From Verrucomicrobiaceae bacterium (GTDB taxonomy: Bacteria; Verrucomicrobiota; Verrucomicrobiae; Verrucomicrobiales; Akkermansiaceae), in assembly GCA_947372405.1 (NCBI GenBank), contig CANBTO010000130.1, positions 1 to 10,535 on the forward strand: 10,535 nucleotides of DNA, in the 5' to 3' direction. The position numbers and the translations under genes were made by a program. Shown here in pieces: positions 5,766-10,535 of this stretch. Each line of letters begins with the position of its first letter. The first letter of the stretch is position 1. The notes below the pieces were generated by a model. It saw nothing but the letters and a program-made list of their open reading frames with translations, was not told the origin of the DNA and did no database searches.

Positions 5766-7124
5766 CTAGGGTTTGGGTGCTTCTTCGTTAGTGTCCTTGT
5801 CCTTTGCCCCGGATCCCTTGCCGCTTCCCTTCTTGGGCTGTGCGTCCGGATTTGTTGGTTCCGGCTTTCTCTCGGTCTTTGGTTTCGGCGTATCCTCTGC
5901 CGCGGGGCTGCGGGGTTCGGTTTTTCCATTCCTCTCCACGTGTTTGTTGCTCTCGCGGGTTGAATCGGCGGGAGGCTGACGCTGAGCCTTGTTGGGGTCT
6001 CCTGTCTTATCCGGACGCCGGGCCTTGTTGGCGTCTCCTGTCTTGTCAGGAGCAGGTTGACGCACCCCCTTTTCCGCGTTTTTCGCCGGTTTTTCAGACT
6101 CCACCTTCGAGGGTTTTTCCTCCTTCGGGTTCTTTGGCTCCGTCACGCTTTCAGGTTTTCCTTTGACCTTCGGTTTGGGCTCCTTGGTGGGTTCCGTCTT
6201 TTTTGGGACATCGCGCGGTTCCGCGTCCTGTTTCTTCATCTTCGTCCGCAGCGCCGCGACTTCAGCGGGCGATCCCGCATTCTCCCATCCATGGCTGACC
6301 TGGGTCTTTTCGACCTTGCCGGCGAGTTTCGACGGAGGGGCGGATGCCTTTTCGGAAAAGGTCGGCGCCATGACGCTCATCGAGTCCCCTGAAACATGTG
6401 CCCTGAGCTGCTCGGCCTTTTGTCCATGTGGATCGCCATCAAACTTGTTGCGGCGGTCCAGCTTGTAGCGGTTGATCGGAGTGCTGCTCATTCGTGACTG
6501 CTCGTCATAGTCCGGGCCACCATTGTGGACGGAGTTGTTCACATAAGTGATGTTCGTGATGTTCGTCGTCTGATGGATGATGGTAATGTTCTCCCGGCGA
6601 TCCACGAACACCGATCTCAGGCGCGGAGCGCCGAAGTTGCGTCCCTCCACAAATCTAAAGTGCGAGGGTCCGATGTTGTAATAATCATCCACACCGGAGT
6701 TGAATCCAACGCTGATACGGAAACGTGCTTCGGGCGGAAGCGGTGCCCAGCCCACATACTGCGGGCTTCGACGCCACGAGACCCATGCCGGACCCCATTC
6801 GGTTCCTGGAACCCAGACCCAGCCGACGCTCCCCACGTTCGCCCAGCGGCCATAGTGATAAACGGCCCAGCCATAAGGCTCCTCCGAATCCCAGGTCCAT
6901 CCGGCGTCGGTATAAACCCAGCGACCGTCGCTGTAAGGGCTCCAGTCATCCCCGACACCATCCGGATGCCAGCAGTAACCATAGTCGCCGACTTGTCGCC
7001 AGCTTCCATAATTACCCAGATGGTTGTAAAAGAAATCGACGGAGACCGCCGCCTCTGCATGCGCGGACGGAATCGCCGAAACCGCGAGGATCGCGGCGGT
7101 GAAAAACGAGATGATTGATTTCAT
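5766..7124 (-). CDS. Secreted Trp/Tyr-rich DUF6600-like protein with charged low-complexity tail
   Basis: A 452-residue exported protein. A signal peptide at 1-23 (MKSIISFFTAAILAVSAIPS, cleavage after AHA) is followed by a Trp/Tyr/Gly-rich module at about 38-128: repeated W-x-P and G-x-W motifs such as YCWHPDGVGDDWSPYSDGRW, GWTWDSEEPYGWAVYHYGRW and WVWVPGTEWGPAWVSWRRS. This matches the DUF6600-type pattern found in many Gram-negative bacteria. Residues about 170-200 are rich in Asn, Ile and Thr. From about 275 on the chain is Lys/Pro/Glu-rich and probably disordered, with a perfectly spaced 12-residue tandem repeat (PDKTGDANKARR / PDKTGDPNKAQR). The biochemical role of the family is unknown; a cell-surface or envelope function is inferred. 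It is the last gene after csbD and the lmo0937-like gene, 46 bases behind the latter, and ends at a strong terminator. Confidence 0.88.
   Translation of the reverse strand: MKSIISFFTAAILAVSAIPSAHAEAAVSVDFFYNHLGNYGSWRQVGDYGYCWHPDGVGDDWSPYSDGRWVYTDAGWTWDSEEPYGWAVYHYGRWANVGSVGWVWVPGTEWGPAWVSWRRSPQYVGWAPLPPEARFRISVGFNSGVDDYYNIGPSHFRFVEGRNFGAPRLRSVFVDRRENITIIHQTTNITNITYVNNSVHNGGPDYDEQSRMSSTPINRYKLDRRNKFDGDPHGQKAEQLRAHVSGDSMSVMAPTFSEKASAPPSKLAGKVEKTQVSHGWENAGSPAEVAALRTKMKKQDAEPRDVPKKTEPTKEPKPKVKGKPESVTEPKNPKEEKPSKVESEKPAKNAEKGVRQPAPDKTGDANKARRPDKTGDPNKAQRQPPADSTRESNKHVERNGKTEPRSPAAEDTPKPKTERKPEPTNPDAQPKKGSGKGSGAKDKDTNEEAPKP
5979..6050 (-). repeat. 36-nt tandem repeat in the DUF6600-like gene
   Basis: Two adjacent 36-base units (6050-6015 and 6014-5979) encode PDKTGDANKARR and PDKTGDPNKAQR. 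Only a few bases differ; for example GCCTTGTTGG(G/C)GTCTCCTGTC is shared on the plus strand. The unit is a multiple of three, so a copy-number change would keep the frame. It lies in the disordered tail, where such expansion is tolerated. Confidence 0.8.
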
Positions 7125-7170
7125 GAATATTGGATAAGAATTTCTATTTGAAGAGACCTGCCGTCCGGCG

Positions 7171-7320
7171 TCAAAGGACGCGGCGACCTTGAACCAGCCG
7201 GACGAGGATCATGATGACCGCCACTACCAGCAGGATATGAATGAAGCCTCCAAGCGTGGAACTGGTCACCAGTCCCAGCGCCCAAAGGATGAGAAGCACG
7301 ATTGCGATGGTCATTAACAT
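7171..7320 (-). CDS. lmo0937-family (DUF5670-like) small membrane protein
   Basis: A 49-residue ORF starting at ATG 7320 and ending with TGA at 7173-7171. The sequence is almost entirely two hydrophobic helices, MLMTIAIVLLILWALGLVT and FIHILLVVAVIMILVRL, joined by SSTLGG, with the basic end VQGRRVL. This is the characteristic pattern of the lmo0937 family, in which the 'LG.VTS.TLGG.IH.LLV.A...L..R...GR' core is recognisable. Function in the family is unknown, but members are often found beside CsbD and other general-stress genes, as here (56 bases after csbD on the same strand). There is no Shine-Dalgarno sequence. An ATG two codons downstream (7314) is an alternative start. Confidence 0.9.
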   Translation of the reverse strand: MLMTIAIVLLILWALGLVTSSTLGGFIHILLVVAVIMILVRLVQGRRVL

Positions 7321-7376
7321 GATTCAGGTTCTTTCGATGGTTGGTTTGATGGTGATTGCTGAATTCTCAAAGACCT

Positions 7377-7598
7377 TCACAGGTCATTGGCGGGCTGCGA
7401 TGCGAGGTCGGCACGGTAGTCCTTGATCGCCTTCTCCACTGCTTCGCGGCTTTCACCGGTGCGCTTCTGGATGCGTCCCAGCAACTCATCCTGTTTACCT
7501 TCGATGAACTGCAGGTCATCATCCGTTAGCTGGGCCCACTTCTGTTTGAGATTTCCCTTGATGATGTTCCACTCGCCCTTGATTTGTAATTTATCCAT
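7377..7598 (-). CDS. CsbD family stress protein
   Basis: A 73-residue hydrophilic protein beginning MDKLQIKGEWNIIKGNLKQK. The start at ATG 7598 is chosen because CsbD proteins begin at this motif; the in-frame extension to 7631 adds 11 unrelated residues. The family pattern is K-G-x-W-x-x-x-K-G-x-x-K-x-x-W-x-x-L-T-D-D-D-L, then the helical GKQDELLGRIQKRTG with a basic/acidic tail. CsbD proteins are small, abundant general-stress proteins (sigma-B controlled in Bacillus, also found in many Gram-negatives); the molecular role is not settled. It is the first gene of a probable three-gene transcript with the lmo0937-like and DUF6600-like genes. It is divergent from the amidase gene, so its promoter should lie in 7599-7779. 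Confidence 0.95.
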   Translation of the reverse strand: MDKLQIKGEWNIIKGNLKQKWAQLTDDDLQFIEGKQDELLGRIQKRTGESREAVEKAIKDYRADLASQPANDL

Positions 7599-7630
7599 AG
7601 GCTCAGACCATAAGCGCGCATACTCCGGCA

Positions 7631-7717
7631 TGCCATGGGGTGTATCCCTACCTCAGGTGAACGCATCCATCACTGGCGGCGAACGATATCGGAAAGGTCG
7701 GGTTTCACCCCATGGCA
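7631..7717. repeat. Inverted repeat with 21-nt arms between csbD and the amidase gene
   Basis: TGCCATGGGGTG (7631-7642) is matched exactly by its inverse CACCCCATGGCA (7706-7717). The match continues inward to give 21-base arms (7631-7651 and 7697-7717) with 18 of 21 positions pairing and a 45-base centre. No frame across it looks coding. It sits in the divergent promoter region of csbD and the amidase gene. It could be a dispersed repeat, a small mobile relic or a protein-binding site; there is no T-run to suggest a terminator. Confidence 0.65.
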
Positions 7718-7779
7718 CACGAGCGGATGGCGGGGCATCTTCCCCTCTCACTTGGCATTCACCGCCAGATTGAAACGTC

Positions 7780-9069
7780 ATGAATATTCTTTACCGCGTG
7801 ATTGCCAGACGGGTTCTGCCCGGATCCCTCCTTGCCAGCCTGTTCATCGGTTGCGCCTACCCGCCGCATAGCCGGAGGACGACGCAGGAGCAGGCGTTCA
7901 TCGCATACTGGCCGCCTCCCGCGGGCGATGGCGAAGTCCGTCTGGCCGTCAAGGATCTCATCGACATGAAGGGCTTGGTCACCAGCGCCGGCTCCGAGTA
8001 TGTTGCCCGGAACAGCGCCCCCGCCCGGCGTGATGCCGAATGTCTGGCAATCGCCCGCGAGCGCCATGTCAGGATCGTGGGCAAAACCAATCTAACGGAG
8101 TTCGCGGTGACGGTGTCCGGCGACAACCCGTATTTCGGCACACCTGTCAACCGCTGGGATCGCAAGCACAAAGCCATCCCGGGCGGCTCGTCCAGCGGGT
8201 CCGCCGTTGCGGTTTCCAGCGGCAGGGCGGACATCGCCTTCGGAACGGACACAGGTGGATCCATCCGCGTCCCCGCCGCATGCTGCGGCATCTATGGATT
8301 GAAGACCACCTACGGCCTGGTTTCCACCAAGGGTGTGTTCCCGATTTCCCCCAAACACCTCGACACGGTTGGTCCCATGGCTGCGGACATCCCACACTTG
8401 GTGCTGGGCATGGACCTGTTGCAACGCGGCTTCAGCGGCCGATATGCGGAAGCGGTCGCCGCGAAACCGACGGCCGGACAGATCCGGATCGGCAGGCTGC
8501 ATCTCAGCGGGACCGATCCCGCAATCGACAAGGCCATCGACGAGGCGCTCGCGGCCCGCGGCTTCAAGGTCGTGGAACTCAACCATTCGTTCGCAGCCGC
8601 GTGGGCCCAGGCTGATAGTGACGGGGAAACCGTGGCACTTGCCGACGCATGGCTCAACGACGGGAAATATGCGGACAAACCCGGAGTGGGAGCCACCACG
8701 AAACTGGTGATTGCCAAAGGCGAATTGAACTACAACACCACCTACAAAGCGGCGTTGAAAAGAAAAGCCGCATGGCAGCGCGAGCTCGCCCGGGTCTTCC
8801 GGAAAGTGGACTTCATCGCCACGCCCACCCTCAACTCACTGCCGCCGGCGTTCCCTTGGTTCGGCTCGTCCATCGTATTCGAGTGGCAGGTATTCAACTC
8901 CCAGAACACCGTTGGAGTGAACTTCTCGGGGAATCCAGCCCTCGCCATTCCGATTCCCATGCCGCCGAAAGGAAAAACCATACCCGTCACCAGCCTGCAG
9001 CTCGTCGGCCCGCGCCTCAGCGAGGCCGGTCTACTTAACGCCGGAAGGTTGCTGGCATCCAAACCCTGA
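7780..9069 (+). CDS. Amidase-signature hydrolase, predicted lipoprotein
   Basis: A 429-residue amidase-signature enzyme. The catalytic Ser-cisSer-Lys triad is complete: Lys58 in VKDLID, cis-Ser137 in IPGGSSSGSA and nucleophile Ser161 in TDTGGSIRVPAACCG. The 24-residue spacing between the two serines agrees with known members. The N-terminus MNILYRVIARRVLPGSLLAS continues LFIGCAYPP, a basic-hydrophobic segment with a lipobox-like FIGC (Cys25), so export and lipid anchoring are likely. The family hydrolyses amide bonds (amides, N-acyl compounds, some peptides); the substrate cannot be read from sequence. The indexing Gln-tRNA subunits are absent, so GatA is unlikely. The mature enzyme probably acts in the periplasm. 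A TPR protein gene follows on the same strand after 48 bases. The start is ATG 7780 without a Shine-Dalgarno sequence. Confidence 0.92.
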   Translation: MNILYRVIARRVLPGSLLASLFIGCAYPPHSRRTTQEQAFIAYWPPPAGDGEVRLAVKDLIDMKGLVTSAGSEYVARNSAPARRDAECLAIARERHVRIVGKTNLTEFAVTVSGDNPYFGTPVNRWDRKHKAIPGGSSSGSAVAVSSGRADIAFGTDTGGSIRVPAACCGIYGLKTTYGLVSTKGVFPISPKHLDTVGPMAADIPHLVLGMDLLQRGFSGRYAEAVAAKPTAGQIRIGRLHLSGTDPAIDKAIDEALAARGFKVVELNHSFAAAWAQADSDGETVALADAWLNDGKYADKPGVGATTKLVIAKGELNYNTTYKAALKRKAAWQRELARVFRKVDFIATPTLNSLPPAFPWFGSSIVFEWQVFNSQNTVGVNFSGNPALAIPIPMPPKGKTIPVTSLQLVGPRLSEAGLLNAGRLLASKP

Positions 9070-9117
9070 ATCCATTGAACCTCACCACGAATATCGTGGC
9101 CCAACTTGTATCTCCAC

Positions 9118-9888
9118 ATGATTCCCATCCCATTCATCCGGCTGCTTCTCGTAATCGCGGCCTTGTGCCTGACCTGCCATGCCGACAATGCAGGTTCCGC
9201 TGCCGAACTCATCGCCAAAGGTGATGTTCAAGACGCGAAATTCGATCCCACCCACGCCTTGGAATATTATCTTCCCGCTGAAAAACTCGAACCGGAAAAC
9301 GTAAAACTCCTATTGCGCATCGCCAGACAATACCGCCACCAGATGGCGGACGCCGGGACAGTCCCGGAAAAACTCAGGCTCGGCGGCATCGCCCTCGAAT
9401 ACGGCCGAAAAGCGGCGTTGTTAAGTCCGAAGGATTCGGAAGCGCAACTTTCTCCGGCCATCACCTATGGCAAGATGATGCCATATCTGGGAAAAAAGGA
9501 GCAGGTCGATGCCACGCCGCTGATCAAGACGGCGGTGGACAAGGCGATCAAGCTCGATCCCCGCAATGATTCCGCATGGCATGTGTTGGGGCGCTGGCAC
9601 CAGTCGCTTGCCAATGTCACCGGCGTCAAGCGGGTCATGGGAGAGGTTCTCTTCGGCAGCCTGCCGACCGGCACCAACGCGGAATCCATCACCTGTTTCG
9701 AGAAAGCCATTGCGATCAATCCCCACCGGCTCAGGCACTACGTCGAGGAGGGGATCACCTATGAACAGATGGGCGACCATGCCACCGCAAGGCGCTTCAT
9801 CGAAAAGGGACTGGCGATGACAAACACGGAAAAGGACGATCCGGAAATGAAACTGTTAGGCCGTGCGGCGCTAGCGAAAATGCCGTGA
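9118..9888 (+). CDS. Exported TPR protein resembling RMDN/FAM82 (regulator of microtubule dynamics)
   Basis: A 256-residue protein. ATG 9118 is preferred over the TTG at 9106 because it gives a compact signal peptide, MIPIPFIRLLLVIAALCLTC, with possible cleavage near HA-DN. The rest is all helical with TPR-like repeats: AELIAKGD..., ALEYGRKAALLSPKDSEAQL, LIKTAVDKAIKLDPRNDSAW, ITCFEKAIAINPHRLRHYVE and ATARRFIEKGLAM. The block AWHVLGRWHQSLANVTGVKR at about 153-172, followed by LFGSLPTGTNAESITCFEKA, is the signature of the RMDN/FAM82 family ('LGRW...VA..SW.KR..A..LFG.PP..T...A...F..A'). That family is best known from animals but also has bacterial members. TPRs mediate protein contacts, and the bacterial role is unknown. 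It is probably co-transcribed with the lipoprotein amidase 48 bases upstream. The gene is convergent with the asparagine synthase gene. Confidence 0.85.
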   Translation: MIPIPFIRLLLVIAALCLTCHADNAGSAAELIAKGDVQDAKFDPTHALEYYLPAEKLEPENVKLLLRIARQYRHQMADAGTVPEKLRLGGIALEYGRKAALLSPKDSEAQLSPAITYGKMMPYLGKKEQVDATPLIKTAVDKAIKLDPRNDSAWHVLGRWHQSLANVTGVKRVMGEVLFGSLPTGTNAESITCFEKAIAINPHRLRHYVEEGITYEQMGDHATARRFIEKGLAMTNTEKDDPEMKLLGRAALAKMP

Positions 9889-9929
9889 AATGCCACTGGA
9901 GGCAGCCGCGCTGATACAGCCTGGCCAGA

Positions 9930-10535
9930 CTATGCTTCGCCGGGCGACCACACCGGAAGATCCGCAAGCGAGCCGTCGATGAACGTGTGATGCCAGAGCT
10001 GGGTGGCCACGACCGCGGCGAGTCCCATTTCCATCGAGAGTCTGGGCAGTGAGTTGGGCCGCAACTGCCGGAAGGCCTTGCGCCAATGCCCCACCGCAGC
10101 AACATCGAAGTATCCGGTGCGTCGCAATGAATCCTCGCTCAGCAGCTCGCCGATATATTTCGGCTCCGGCTCGATGTGGAAGCTATCCAATGGAGCGCGG
10201 AAGATGACCTTGTGGCGGCGGGCGATTTCTTTCGGCAGCCAGCGTTCCGCCACGAGGCGCAGGAGGTGCTTGTCTCGGAATCCATTGAGTTTCCATCGCG
10301 GATGGAGTTTCGCGGTGAAAGCAAAAACTTCCTCGTCGAGAAACGGATAACGCACCTCGACGGACGAGTGCATGGCGACACGATCACCCTTGGCCTGCAG
10401 GAGATGGCCGGCGAGCGTCACACGTGCGCCGACCCATAGTCCGCGGTTGAGTGGATGCCAATGACGTGCGCGTTCCAGGTTGAGTCCGAGCCCGGCCCAC
10501 GGGTGGGATTGATCCCGCACCTCGCGCAGCGGTTC
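9930..10535 (-). CDS. asnB: Asparagine synthase (glutamine-hydrolysing), C-terminal part
   Basis: The frame is open to the right edge (five codons beyond the GTG at 10520), so this is the last 201 residues of a longer protein; full AsnB-type enzymes are usually about 600 residues. Visible is the end of the ATP-dependent synthetase domain: KGDRVAMHSSVEVRYPFLD, the conserved '..D..SM..SVEVR.PFLD' segment; then GFRDKHLLRLVAERWLPKEI and RRHKVIFRAPLDSF, the conserved 'K..LR......LP..I..R.K.GF..P' stretch; and an ordinary C-terminal helix pair. The enzyme transfers ammonia from glutamine to aspartate, or to a similar acid group in polysaccharide or peptide tailoring. The glutaminase domain and its Cys2 lie outside the window, so the exact subgroup is uncertain. 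It ends 41 bases from the convergent TPR gene. Confidence 0.9.
   Translation of the reverse strand, partial: EPLREVRDQSHPWAGLGLNLERARHWHPLNRGLWVGARVTLAGHLLQAKGDRVAMHSSVEVRYPFLDEEVFAFTAKLHPRWKLNGFRDKHLLRLVAERWLPKEIARRHKVIFRAPLDSFHIEPEPKYIGELLSEDSLRRTGYFDVAAVGHWRKAFRQLRPNSLPRLSMEMGLAAVVATQLWHHTFIDGSLADLPVWSPGEA

Noticed and set aside
7377..7631. Longer csbD ORF starting at 7631
   Set aside because: CsbD proteins begin at the MDKLQIKG-like motif, which starts at 7598.
9085..9099. Small hairpin CCACGA-ATA-TCGTGG between the amidase and TPR genes
   Set aside because: A six-base stem without a T-run; too short to call a terminator, and the genes look co-transcribed.
9889..9929. Possible terminator between the convergent TPR and asparagine synthase genes
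   Set aside because: Only a bulged stem (CTGG/AGGC with GCCT/CCAG) and no T-tract; not supportable.
1..10535. Mobile element, CRISPR array, defence island or secondary-metabolite cluster
   Set aside because: No transposase, integrase, regularly spaced repeats, nuclease or biosynthetic core enzyme is visible in any frame.

Overview
The window looks like a chromosomal segment of a GC-rich Verrucomicrobiota bacterium, probably Luteolibacter/Verrucomicrobiaceae-like. This is an inference from the gene families: a short bactofilin, an ECF sigma operon ending in a large membrane protein with a pseudopilin-like tail, a DUF6600-type protein, CsbD and lmo0937-family stress proteins, and several TPR proteins. 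None of the starts I examined has a convincing Shine-Dalgarno sequence. No rRNA, tRNA, CRISPR array, transposase or phage gene is visible.

Layout, left to right. (1) 1-1018, +: the 3' part of a membrane PAP2-like phosphatase fused to a dual-specificity phosphatase domain, cut by the left edge. (2) 1064-4798, -: a long same-strand block. Read in transcription order it holds an ECF sigma factor, a small single-pass membrane protein in the anti-sigma position, a 524-aa membrane protein, a membrane-anchored TPR protein broken by one extra T in a five-T run, and a 101-aa TPR-like ORF overlapping its end. The first three overlap by four bases each (ATGA). (3) 4799-5086: divergent control region with a possible ECF-type promoter. 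(4) 5087-5407, +: bactofilin. (5) 5408-5765: non-coding, with a dispersed 'CGCAAAGAG' repeat and a clear intrinsic terminator. (6) 5766-7598, -: csbD, a 49-aa lmo0937-family membrane peptide and a secreted DUF6600-like tryptophan-rich protein, probably one stress/envelope transcript ending at that terminator. (7) 7599-7779: divergent control region with a long inverted repeat. (8) 7780-9888, +: a lipoprotein amidase-signature hydrolase, then a secreted TPR protein resembling eukaryotic RMDN (FAM82) proteins. (9) 9930-10535, -: the C-terminal part of an asparagine synthase, cut by the right edge.

The most coherent unit is the sigma operon. The sigma factor and the small membrane protein look like a signal-responsive regulatory pair, co-translated with a membrane protein that is probably its sensor or effector, and followed by a membrane TPR protein. 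The other notable observations are the single-base frame break in the TPR gene, a diverged ~74-nt repeat shared by a coding linker and the spacer in front of that gene, and the 21-nt-arm inverted repeat between csbD and the amidase gene.
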